Positions 9,979 through 20,451 of a stretch of DNA of 64,000 nucleotides are shown in pieces. Made by a program: the position numbers and the translations under genes. Origin of the DNA: Paracamarosporium sp. OC-R06-R3 (lineage: Eukaryota; Ascomycota; Dothideomycetes; Pleosporales; Didymosphaeriaceae); the NCBI GenBank assembly GCA_019828545.1, contig JACVRA010000258.1, positions 62,001-126,000 on the forward strand. Direction: 5' to 3'. How positions within the stretch are numbered: the stretch's first letter is position 1; each line of letters begins with the position of its first letter. Under the pieces are notes generated by a model. The model saw nothing but the letters and a program-made list of their open reading frames with translations. It did not search any database and was not told the origin of the DNA.

Positions 9979-12149
9979 TTAAAATTGACCGCTTCCTAGA
10001 TAGTAAGAGAAGTTGTCCCCGTCATTTGCGCTTGGAAACCCGCCTAGGTCGTCGAATATATTACCCAAGTCGTTTGAAGTATCCATGAACATGTGCAGAG
10101 ACGGGTCTGCAGCCATCATCCACGTCCTCCCAAACAAATTGCTCCCAAAAGGTGATTGTGGGGAGTCATTGGTAACGGCTATCGAGGGGTCCGTTGGGTA
10201 AGTGGCAATTTCACCTGTATCATTGCCTACGGTGTCGTTTATGGGGTTGCCTACAACAGGTGGTTGTGCTGCGTGCGGTCCATTTCCAATGTGGTCGAGG
10301 AATTGAATGACGCGAGCCGCTAGTTTGTTTGTTTGGCCTAGCTCTAGTAAACAATTGCGTGCGCGAGTGACTGCGTCTGGAATGCTCGGCAACAGCTGGG
10401 CAGTCGCCGATGCACCTTGTTCGACATGTATTCGTTGAGCTTCAATGGCCAGCAGGCACTGGAGTATGTAATACACCACATACCACGTGAGCCCATAGTG
10501 AAGTCGAGTTCTGTGTCGCTCACAGAAATTGCATATCTCGTTGATCGATTCAACGGCGAGCTCACAACTTTTCATGCTGTATTTACGACGGCTATGAGGA
10601 TCTACAAGGCCCTTCTGGCTTGCAATAAGAAGAACCAAATTAATGTTGGATGCCTTCCAAATCACCATAGCGCGTGGTCCGAGAAACCATTCTGGTACGT
10701 CTGTTGCGGTAAAGTATAGCGGTAATGCTTCTTTCCAGTCTTTTAGCGCTTGACCCATAACTAGTGTGGAATGTTCCAAGTCTGAGTCTGAAATGCAATT
10801 TACGGACTGGAAAGTGCTATGGATCCTATTCGCGATGACGGCAAGGCGGGATTGAGCAACTATAGCTGACGACATAGTGGGGTAAGATACTTCAGCTGGA
10901 AGGGGAGACGTGGGTCTGCATTTCGAGTCGTCGATGTTGAGAGGCTTCTTCGCGTCGATGAAGTGATCAGCTACCATGATAGGCCGGCCAGTGGTCAAGC
11001 TGAACCCGCTATCGAAGCTATACAGCGTCCAGAAGATCAATCGTCTTTGCTGAAGGGCGTATGTATCCGATGTTTGTTCGCTCGTTACTTCGCGATGCAG
11101 GCCCAAGCCGAGTGCAACCCTATATGCTATGCCTCCAAAATTGTATGCAGTATTAGGTCTGTCGGTTTTTTGCAAGTAGTTGCTCAAAAGTAAAAAGGCT
11201 TGGACAGTACTCATAGTGCCAGCCTCCAGTGTGTTGATGTTCAGTCGTGAGCGTGCGGCATCATAGTATAATGATACTGAATCCTCGTTGAATCCGCTCA
11301 CCCACTCACCGATAGCCAGTACCATGAAGTAGATGACGTGCCAGGTTGAATCGTGGGATACAGATAATCGTTTGTTGCATGCTCGGCGAAATGTATCCTG
11401 GTGTACAATTGGGTACGACGTATTGTAGTGCTGGAAGTAAGCTTCAATGAGGCTTTCACGCACGATTGAGCTGCTCATGCCATGTGTCAATATCAGGTCA
11501 GTCATGTTGTAACCCAGATTAGGTGCAGGGCGCATCGACATCTGTGTCTCGGTCGGCACACTTCGAGGTAATGTAGACGATATGCTCTCAAGAAGTGACG
11601 ATCCTGAGCTATTCCCTACACATTGTAAGCGCAGATCTTTTGGGCATTGGATTCCTTACCTAGGTATCCGTGTTGCCTATCGCGGACAGTGAGGGAAGCC
11701 ATGCCATCAGCCGTGTGCCGAGCGTTGTCATCGGGTGAGTTCAGTCTTTCATTCCACTCGTAAGCACTCTCAAATTGCTCTGGTGAACCAGTTGCGTCCT
11801 GACGTTGAGGATTACCATCCTGAACATCCACCAGCCCATTGTTTTCAGGCACGTTGGGTGATGTCGTCTCCGGCTGCATCGGTTGGGCTGTCGCAACCCC
11901 TGTAGCGTTACGACTCATCTGAGCCAACTGCGCTTCCAAGTTTCGGCATCGCATTTCTAGATTGTCCAAGTTCTTTCGTGTGAGCGGTGTGCGCGACGGT
12001 GGACCACTGAAGACACACGTCTTGCTGAATCGGATGCAGTGCGAACATGACGTATTGCCGGGTTGTACAATACATCGCGTCTTTCGAGTACGGCAGGCGA
12101 TGCACGCTTGATCGGACGTATCTGTCCGTTTTCGCGATGCGGCACGCAT
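9979..12149 (-). CDS. Zn2Cys6 transcription factor
   Basis: Complement of 9979..11615 and 11660..12149; 708 residues. Near the N-terminus the Cys pattern is C-x2-C-x6-C-x8-C-x2-C-x6-C (starting CIACRTRKTRC), the fungal binuclear zinc cluster. It is followed by a linker and a short predicted coiled coil (LDNLEMRCRNLEAQLAQM) for dimerisation. The middle region, from about LIEAYFQHYNTSYPIVH through FWTLYSFDSGFSLTTGRP, is the fungal-specific transcription factor domain. Nuclear DNA-binding regulator, probably recognising paired CGG triplets. It is divergent from the MFS transporter (657 bp apart) and adjacent to the kinase and SDR genes, so it is the obvious candidate regulator of this block. The intron 11616-11659 has a GTAAGG donor and TAG acceptor. 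Confidence 0.9.
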
Positions 12150-12806
12150 GCTGCGATTCTGTCCGGCATGTCGGAGGTGGACCGAAGAAGGATTGACTCG
12201 GTCACATGTGTACCTAGCGTCTCTACGATTTTACCGGTAGCCCGTGGCCCTAACCTTCAGCTTGCTAGTACACACGTGATCTTTTCCACGACACGTACCT
12301 ACCTACAACCTCAGAACGGGCAATGGCAGACTCTAGCCTGGCTCTACCTGGTGGGGTTTGTTTTGTAACAGCTTCCGCCAGATTTGAGAAGTGGAAAGTA
12401 GTTTACATGCATTACAGAAGTTCTCGGTGAGGTTCAACACAATTCGATTGCCAGTCAGTTGTTCTACCAATCATAGATGATCGGAGCACAGTCGACCGAC
12501 GTCCAGAGGGCCTGAAATCGAACGTTTCGTCAAGCACCACAATGCAAGGAGACCCATGCTCCATCAGGAAAGGTAAAACAAGTTTACCACGCCATCTCTC
12601 CGGATTCCTGACTCGATTCGCGGAGAGTACGTGCCGTTTACGCTCCCCGGATATGGAGGTATAACCGGGGTTGTGGGCGTACCACACTGATGGATATATA
12701 AGATGCCTAGAACTCACATCCGTGATTCTCATCATTGGAAACAGCTCGTACTTGACGTTCTTCATCTTGCTTTTTAGGTTATACCCCTTCATATCAACAC
12801 AACGCA
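12150..12806. promoter_or_regulatory. Divergent promoter between Zn2Cys6 regulator and MFS transporter
   Basis: The 657 bp between the regulator's start and the transporter's start serve both genes. A TATA-like GATATATAAG lies at about 12693-12702, roughly 110 bp before the transporter ATG. An inverted repeat rich in CGG/CCG lies just upstream of it and is listed separately. Confidence 0.6.
12645..12670. promoter_or_regulatory. CCCCGG-N14-CCGGGG inverted repeat, possible Zn2Cys6 site
   Basis: CCCCGG at 12645-12650 and its reverse complement CCGGGG at 12665-12670 flank a 14-base spacer, so the core triplets are CGG-N14-CCG. The site is about 25 bp upstream of the TATA-like sequence of the sugar transporter, in the promoter shared with the Zn2Cys6 gene. 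The six-base arms make chance less likely than for bare triplets. Confidence 0.45.
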
Positions 12807-14610
12807 ATGGAAGAAACAGACTTCGCCTACGGCCCTTCGGGCTTCAAAGGTCTTGTGCGAGAGCCTCGCATTCTTTCTCTTGCCGTTCTAGCCAGCGTTG
12901 GAGGCCTTCTCTTTGGGTAACCAGTTACACTACCTGTTCGATCACGTCTCGCTCACACTATGCAGATATGATCAAGGTGTCATTAGCGGAATCCTCGTCA
13001 TGCACAACTTTGGCGACAAGTTTCCCACGCTGGCGAATGATCCAGATATGCAAGGCTGGATGGTTTCAGTTTTGGTCCTAGGTGCAATGTTCGGTGCCTT
13101 CGCCAATGGCCCCATTGCCGACCGCTATTCTCGCCGCTGGTCCCTGCTCGTTGCAAACATTGTCTTCCTGGTGGGCTCTGTCATACAAGCCGCCGCACAG
13201 AACGTTGCCATGATATTCATCGGGCGATTCATTGCTGGGGTCGCCATTGGGCAGTTATCTATGGTTGTGCCGTTGTATCTATCCGAGCTGGCACCGCCGA
13301 ATTTGAGGGGATCGCTTGTATCATTTCAACAGTGGGGTATCACGACCGGCATCATGATCGCGTTTTGGCTCGATTATGGCACACAGTACATCGGTGGAAC
13401 GGGAGAAGGGCAGAAGGCAGTAGCTTGGAGGCTGCCACTGGCACTCCAGTGTGCGCCGTCTCTCTTGCTTGCTGCTGGCACATTTTTCCTTCCATATACT
13501 CCCAGGTGGCTTGTCATGAAAGGTCGGTGTGCCCAATGCAGATTCGTTCTTCCATGACTAACAATACACATAGGTCGTGATGCCGAGGCCATCCAAGTCC
13601 TCCTGCGCCTCCGTCGCGTCCCCGAATCGGACTTCCGCTTGCAGAGTGAAATGCGCGAAATTAAGGTTGTGCAAATCTTCGAAGACGAGACTCATCGAAC
13701 CCGCTTCGGGGAACACACTGGGAGTCACTTCACTGCCGCACTCCGTCAATACGTCGAACTGGTCACCACAGGGCACCTCAGGAGACGTTTGATTCTTGCC
13801 TGCCTTCTCCAAATTCTGCAACAGTTTAGCGGTATCAACGCCATTATCTACTATGCACCGACAATGTTTCGCGCCATTGGTCTCACTGGCAATAGCGTTG
13901 ACCTCCTCGCCACAGGTGTCGTTGGCATCATCAACTTCATCATGACGATACCTGCTATCTTGTTCATTGATCAGTGGGGCCGTCGGACTGTTCTCATGGT
14001 TGGTGCTACCGGTATGGGCATCGCGCAGCTGATCGTCGGCACCCTGTATGCTGTGTACAAGGATAGATGGGTGGACAACAAGAGTGCTGGCTGGGCGGCT
14101 GCTGTGTTCATTTGGATTTACATTGCCAACTTTGCCTTCAGTATCGGCTGCGTCAATTGGATCATGCCATCCGAAATCTTTCCTCCAGCAGTTCGAGGTA
14201 AAGCTGTCGGTGTCAGCATTGCTACCAATTGGCTTTCTAACGTAAGTCTTGCATTAGCGGTGCACCCTACCTAGTAACCTGTGCTAACTGGTACCTACTA
14301 GTTTATCGTCGCCCTCATCACTCCACGCATGCTTGCTTCAATTTCGTACGGAACGTTCTACTTCTTCCTCGCATTCTGCATCCTGATACTTGTGTGGGTG
14401 TATTGGTTCGTGCCGGAGACGAAGGGCCGTGGCATCGAGGAGATGGATAAGGTCTTTGGAGGAAACCAGGGTGAACATGATCTGCAACGTATCACGGAGA
14501 TCAGAGCGGAACTGCAAGCGGGCGGTGGCGTGGTGGTACACAACGATGACAGTCTTGGAAAGTTGGGCGAGATGAAGGAGACAGAGACAAGGTTGGAGGT
14601 CAGTGAGTAA
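12807..14610 (+). CDS. MFS sugar/polyol transporter
   Basis: Joins 12807..12916, 12966..13522, 13574..14241 and 14302..14610; 547 residues with about 12 membrane segments. Sugar porter signatures are present: GGLLFGYDQGVISG in helix 1, ADRYSRR in loop 2-3, GRFIAGVAIGQ, PLYLSELAPPNLRG, PRWLVMKG at the end of helix 6, QQFSGINAIIYYAP in helix 7, DQWGRR, and PETKGRGIEEMD at the C-terminal end. The plasma membrane porter probably brings in a hexose, pentose or polyol by proton symport. It lies divergent to the Zn2Cys6 gene and completes the sugar-alcohol block. All four exon joins keep phase and rebuild conserved motifs; intron 1 splits GGLLFG-YDQG and intron 3 splits NWLSN-FIV, both common positions. 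Confidence 0.92.
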
Positions 14611-15756
14611 GACAACGGTCGATGTGCAAGGGTTCTCTCTTCTTCAAAGATGTATGGAATGAAAGCCGCTCAATATCCTGTATCGAGTAAAAGATTAATG
14701 CTACCCAAGGTCTTGAATCAGTCTCTGCCACTATAATGTACCTGGAATAGTTGCTTCCAACAGTATCTGTAGCTACGAGAGCCGGATCTCTATTAGGCCA
14801 TTTACTAGAAGAGCTATTTCCATCTCCAGAGGCACCCTTTGTAGGCAGAACTTCGCTACCACTCCCGCTTATATGATTGCTAGAAGCAGCTCCGTTGATA
14901 CCTGGCTACGCCCCAAAAATCATTGGTGGTACCGATACCTAGGCTACCATCTATTTCCGTTGCTGTTGCATCTTCTAATTCCGATCCAATGAGCGACTGA
15001 GCAGCACCATATGGACTCGGAATGTCTTCGACAGTACCACTCCACAGAGTTTGCTCAAATTAAGGGTTGGTCGGCCAAATCGCACTGAGAATATGGTCAA
15101 TTGGCGGTCGTTCATCGTCTTGTGCGTCAGTCTTACGCGTGCGACATGTCTGGTAAGATCCTCCAGGATTAAAAAGGAAACTATACAATCAATTGACGGT
15201 CAGCTAATATCTCAACGTCTCGTTCTACGATTTTGAAGCACTTGAGAAAAGCCCCGGTAGTAGCACTGCCGTAGTAGCCAGTGATCGGCTGGGAGGCAAT
15301 TTATCTCCCTCCGTAGAAACTTTACATCTCGATTACGATGCAGCGGCCAAGAGTACGGGACTACTCAAAAGTCACCAATCGTCATACCTACGTTGTATAG
15401 TTTCTCTTTCGCCCCCCGTTACGAACGGCGGTGGAGCCAAAATCTGACTACAACAACACTACCCGCCTTTCATGTAGAATTTCTGAACCCGCCAGTAGAT
15501 CACATATGGCATTAGTGCCTTTCTATACGCGTATTCTCTTTTATGCCTTTCAGCGTCGCCTTGTAAGCCTGTGCCTCTCGATCGTTTCTACGCAGGATTC
15601 AGTAGGGCTGACATGTCTAGCTTCAATAAGAAAAGATCATCTGTACAAAGAACTGATCTACCTCAAATAGGATAAAAGGACGTAGCTCAAGACTTATAAA
15701 TTCACCCATAAAAGTGGCTATCCTAAATCGATATTTTTTATCTTTAATCCTCCATT
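14611..15756. other. Intergenic, no gene seen
   Basis: About 1.1 kb with only short frames lacking domains. The final 80 bases are AT-rich (a TATTTTTTATC stretch) and would include the promoter of the sulfotransferase-like gene. Confidence 0.5.
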
Positions 15757-16663
15757 ATGGGCAACCAACCCTCAGTGCCGCAATCTGGCACTAAAGTCCA
15801 AGTGATAGGCGCAGGTCTTCCTCGCACAGGGACAGCCTCTTTCAGCGAAGCGCTGCGCATCCTCCTTGATGGCCCAGTGTATCACGGTGGCACTCAAGCT
15901 ACGTTGGCGCCACCCGTTGAGATAAAATCATGGATCCAACTTCTGTCGCATTGGCCACCTAAAGATGCTTCGGAGCGGAAGCTTGGTATGCTCTGTCAAG
16001 CGCGCTCCAGGTTTGGATCGCTAACATCTAGCTGCAGTGAATACTATACTTGCAAAACGCTTCGATGGATATGCCGCAATGACAGACATGCCCGCCGCAG
16101 GACTAGTTAAGGAGCTAATGGAGCTATATCCAGACGCAAAAGTTGTGTGTACTGTACGCGATCCGGATGCCTGGGTAAAAAGCATGGAGACAGTCGCAAA
16201 TGCGGCAACGATGTGGTTCCTCGGTGCAGTATTTCTTCCTTTGCCAGGTATTGATCCCCCCCTCTTCTCCAATAGTCTACATTCTATGGACAAATTCATT
16301 GATGTCCCAGGCATGCGTCACTTCCCTGCTTACATCAACGTCCTGCGAAAACAATGGGTGCATCTCTATGGCGAGCGTGAGCCTGTCACGAGACAATCCT
16401 ACAATCGTCATATTGAGATGTTGAAAGACATTGTCCCACCTGAGCGTTTAGTATTCTTCAGCGTGAAGGAAGGTTGGGGACCACTATGTAAAGCATTAGG
16501 AAAGGAGGTGCCTGCCGTACCATTTCCGAACATCAATGATGGTAAGGCGATCGATGCGCTAGCTGAACGAATGGTAAAGAAAGGTTTGCTAAGATGGGCG
16601 ATGATCTTCGCAACGATTGGCGTTGCTGCTATATTATTGCTTGTGGTACGAGATGTAAAATGA
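15757..16663 (+). CDS. P-loop sulfotransferase-family protein, membrane-anchored
   Basis: Joins 15757..15985 and 16038..16663; 284 residues. The N-terminal GLPRTGTASFSEAL is the PAPS-binding-type P-loop of the fungal Sulfotransfer_4 group. VCTVRDPDAWVKSM carries the Arg of the 3'-phosphate-binding site. The C-terminus has one hydrophobic helix (WAMIFATIGVAAILLLVV) with a short basic tail, so it is probably tail-anchored to an internal membrane. Function in fungi is not established; many relatives sit near secondary metabolism genes. The acceptor of the only intron is ambiguous: TAG at 16031 or CAG at 16037 both keep the frame and differ by two residues. I chose 16037 because 16031 is only about 7 nt from the likely branch site. 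Confidence 0.8.
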
Positions 16664-16738
16664 TAGATATGAAACTGGGATGTAGATATCACCACTTAAT
16701 TGAGTATGGAATGTTGACTTGACAGAGCTAGGGTGTTG

Positions 16739-17859
16739 CTAGCTTTGTATCGCTTGAAGTGCTTGCCGAATGCCAAATGCTTCTTGTTCCTCCAGCGTCT
16801 CGTTCCAAAGCCGTTCCATTATTTCTTCACCCTCTTTGGTGTACATCAGAGGATGAAATCTGTAAGCTTATTAGCGCAGACTCAATTGCTGAATAGGCTT
16901 ATGGTACTTACGGAAACATGTTCCAACTGAAAATGAAGGAGCCATGGGTCTCCTCGCCCTTTATAGCAGCCGCGTCGATATAAGTCCAGGCTCCCTGTTC
17001 AGCCGTCCGGCCGTATGCAGCTTGCATAATACCCACGACAACCGACATCACGCCTTTCGGTACCTCTCGCCCGAGTGATGTTTGAGCGCTAAATCCAGGA
17101 CAAACATTGTTGATGATGACATCGGAGGCAGGGATCAACTTGCTCAACTTGTAAACAAACATTTGCACTAATGTTTTCGACACGGCGTATCTTTCCGATC
17201 CCGCCATCATACCTGACCATTCCTTGTCGAGTTCTTCGAGGAGCGGGACTGCGTTACGCTCAGCGAATACGGAACTATATCCTCTTGAGGAACCAACAAT
17301 TGTCAAGCGGCCAGGAGATGACGCTGGACTTTTCGACTTCAGGGTTGGTAAGAGGAGTATGGAGAGAAGTGCCGTTGAGAGATAGTTGACTTGTATCGTT
17401 TCCTCGTGCCCAGTCGATGGACACTTCGCAAACCTATACTACTATAAGCTCATCCGATAAGTAGGCTTGAATGACTTACTCGAGCTTTGTTACTCCAGCA
17501 TTGAGGATAGCAGTATCAAGACGATCCAGATCTGCGCAGCGCCGTGCAAATGCCTGTATTGATTGGTATGAAAGCATATCCAATTCCCATACTTCAACCC
17601 TGCAGCCAGGATTCGCTCTTTTTATAGGCTTAGCCGCCGCTTCACCCCTTTCCGTTGATCGAACGCCCAGAATCAGACGAGTAACTCCAAGGGTTGGGAG
17701 AATGTTCGCGGTTGCGAGACCATAACCACTGCTACCACCGGTGATAACAACAGTATGGCCTGTGAGAGATGGTACTGGGCCCGCAGGACGGTCTCTTTTG
17801 CGCACCAACGAGATGATTCTGAGCTTGGAGATATCCGGCTTGAGACTGATGGACGCCAT
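16739..17859 (-). CDS. Short-chain dehydrogenase (retinol dehydrogenase/WW-oxidoreductase-like)
   Basis: Complement of 16739..16859, 16912..17433 and 17480..17859; 340 residues. The cofactor motif TGGSSGYG is at residues 40-47, ILNAG at 118-122, VGSSRG at 173-178 gives the catalytic Ser, and Tyr209-x-x-x-Lys213 (YAVSK) completes the site. The longer, C-terminally extended layout (CPGF followed by a helical tail) matches the fungal daughter group of retinol dehydrogenase-like SDRs, NADPH-dependent, often found in secondary metabolism; the substrate is unknown. It converges with the sulfotransferase-like gene, ending only 75 bp from it. The last exon of 121 nt is short and easily missed; it supplies the final 40 residues. 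Confidence 0.85.
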
Positions 17860-18393
17860 GGTGGGGGAAGTTGAGCAAAGCTATGTGGGCGGCGGGATAT
17901 GGGTTTGTAGCCATAATGGGCTGTCGACGATTCTGTTTATAATTGTGTAGCGGACGAATTTCTTCTTGGATATATGTCTGTGAACGCAAAGTTGAACCAT
18001 GGCGTATGCTGTTTTGGATCAGACCAGGGACCACAAGTATGCTGAATCGTTCGGCCGATGCTGTGCGCCCACAAAACATCTAAGCTCGACGTTATTTAGC
18101 TAACCATGAGTACCATCAATTGACATGGGGCTGGCACTCAATTGGCCGTGCCTAGCTATCACAGGCGAATTTCAGACGCTAAGATGTCAGCCCGGGTTCG
18201 CCTAAACCCAAAAAGGATGCCGCTCTGGTCGTTATTGCGCGATGGGTCGCATTTGCCCGCCGTAAGGCGTCCGCTTATGCCACCTCTTTTCTTTAATCTA
18301 TCTGGGCCTGCTACAACCCCGACTGCTCATCCGTTGTTGAATCATCTGGGTGTACGTTTTTGGAAGTCACACTGGTCGGCTCTTGTCTACGCT
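17860..18393. promoter_or_regulatory. Divergent promoter region
   Basis: The SDR gene starts leftward at 17859 and a regulator-like gene starts rightward at 18394. An in-frame open stretch extends upstream of 18394 from 18142, but its peptide shows no conservation-like features, so the later ATG was used. Confidence 0.45.
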
Positions 18394-19835
18394 ATGTTCG
18401 ACTTCGTGTCTGTGGATTCAACCGGACGAGCACCGCCGGCGGACAGGCTGCGCATCAGAAGCCGAGCTGCTTTAGGCAAAAACAAACGTGCAGACTCACG
18501 CCGCTCTCGCAGAGAAGCTAGACGCCTTGCATTGCTAGAGAAAGAGGTTGCTGCTTGTGCAAGCCTCCCTTCTCCACCGCCACATGACTTACAGCTTGTG
18601 CCATTCGCTGAGAAAATTGGCGCCGAGTCTCAGGAACTCCTATACAAAAGTACGCGAAGGATTCCAAACAGGAGACTAATGTTACGCTGACAAACTATAG
18701 TATTTTCTATCAAGACGCTGGAGCAAGGAAAACCTCCGCTGGAACGATGTATTGACTTTACCCTGTGGGACAGTGCTTGCTTTGAGTGGCTGCAGCAGGA
18801 CATGGCATTCTTACAGTCAGTCCTTACCTCAGCAGCTATGGTAGACAACTCGCACAAGTTGTCACAAAAAGAACCTGGGAACAAAATGTGGTATCACCTC
18901 CATCGCACAATCACTATCTTGAACCACAAGTTAAGCGAAGAAGATGTCCACCTGAAAGACTCGACCCTCAACGTTGTCCTAACTCTTTCCATTATAGCCT
19001 GTGCTTTAGGCGATCGCTCTAGCCTCAGGGCCCATCTTTCGGGCCTACGTAAGATTGTGCAATTGAGAGGTGGTTTCGAATTTCTTTCGGAACGACCGAT
19101 GCTTCACTTTCGGATCAACCAGTTAGTAAATCGAAATCCCGCGACGCTCTCGACTAATTTGGTCACAGCATCGATCTTACCTGGGCCATGATGTCCGGCG
19201 AACAGCCTTTTTTCTTACCCGCCTTCACATCTTGGAACCGGATCTTTCCCAGCCAGCAACCGGCATCCCGCAGTAGAGCTAATACTTCACCTACCAGATT
19301 TATGATCGATGAACGACTTCTTGCTGTATTTCAAGATATGCAACATGCAGTACGGCTGCTAAACCATGGTGTGAAGAGCAAAGTTAGACACTCTGGTAAC
19401 ACGTTTCAGCCGATACTAAACTCCATACAATCACGCTTGCTGGGTCTGGAAAACCAAATTGATGATGCATTTTCTGAATGCATGCGGCTAGCGATGCTGG
19501 CCTTCCATTCATGGGCGATGAACTTTCCTTCCGTCCAATTCCGCGCTACGTACCTAGAGTCGCGTCTAGAACATTCATGGAGGCTCTTAGATCTTGATGA
19601 TGAGACCAAAGAGCATGACCGTTTCGCTTTGCAATTTTGGATTGCAGTGGTAGCCGCAGGTTCGCTGTCAGGGTTCCGCAACGACTGGCTTACCGAACGC
19701 TTTAGCGCCACCGTGCGTGAGCTCGTTCCGACATGGCACGAAGCCAACAAACGTCTTTTGAGCGTCATGTGGATAGAGAGCATCCATGATGCACCTGGTC
19801 AAACTACCTTTACACGCTTCTTTCAGCATGCTTGA
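18394..19835 (+). CDS. Fungal_trans_2-type regulatory protein without zinc cluster
   Basis: Joins 18394..18649, 18701..19121 and 19169..19835; 447 residues. The N-terminus (MFDFVSVDSTG, then RIRSRAALGKN and a very basic stretch RRSRREARRLAL) is the hallmark start of a large group of Pezizomycotina proteins with the fungal-specific transcription factor 2 domain that lack a Zn2Cys6 cluster. The rest is helical, with SVLTSAAM, LKDSTLNVVLTLS, LSGLRKIVQLRGG and IDLTWAMMSG in their usual order. Probably nuclear and regulatory; targets unknown. Introns 18650-18700 and 19122-19168 have GTACGC and GTTAGT donors. The family assignment rests on layout, not on a search. It may regulate the neighbouring SDR, but there is no direct evidence. 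Confidence 0.75.
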
Positions 19836-20451
19836 GACAGGAAGTCCGAACCGCTTCAGTCTACTAAACGTGTCGACACCTTGCTGCCTCTTTCCATTAC
19901 TAGAAACTGGCAAATCTCTGGAAAAAGAGCCAGAACAATCGTCAGAAAGAAACTCATGGTCATGAATTAGTCCAGTTACATGATTGTATCGAACAGGTCA
20001 TGAATTAATCCAGTTACATGATTGTATCGAACAGAGCATGAATTTTACCTTGCCTGTGAAGGCTTGTAAATATGAAACTCGCATTACGATTACGTACTTC
20101 AGCCGAATCATCGAGATCATCGAAGCACGATCTAGATTTGAATAATCCGAGGCAGCCTTCAGATACGACGGATCACTTCGATGTTTACGGCGTGTTTGCT
20201 ACGAACTTTACACTGCAACCCTACAGCAGAAGGGTGCGGATGGAAATCTGGGAGGGAGATACAAGAGTGGGAACTAGAGATTCCGTAATAGATACAAATA
20301 CTAGGATCAAGGGAAGCAACAGAACTGCGAATGCCTAAAATCCGGATCGACTGGTATATTCTCATATCTAGCTAAGGCTCCACACCATCTCATTTTCGTC
20401 TGCCATGATACTTCTTTTGACTGCTCAAACTATACCGCGCCATATGTCTAT
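19836..20451. other. Intergenic between convergent genes, with tandem repeat
   Basis: Contains the 38 bp tandem repeat listed below and the 3' ends of two convergent genes. A frame of 88 codons at 20072-20338 has no recognisable feature and is not called. Confidence 0.5.
19960..20046. repeat. 38 bp direct tandem repeat, two copies plus a partial third
   Basis: Copy one (19960-19997) and copy two (19998-20035) begin TCATGAATTA and end GTATCGAACAG; they differ at about two positions. A third copy starts with GCATGAATT at 20036 and breaks off. The repeat lies in the 3' intergenic space, probably from local duplication. Confidence 0.85.

Noticed and set aside
20072..20338. 88-codon frame near the tandem repeat
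   Set aside because: No domain or signal peptide; sits between convergent gene ends.
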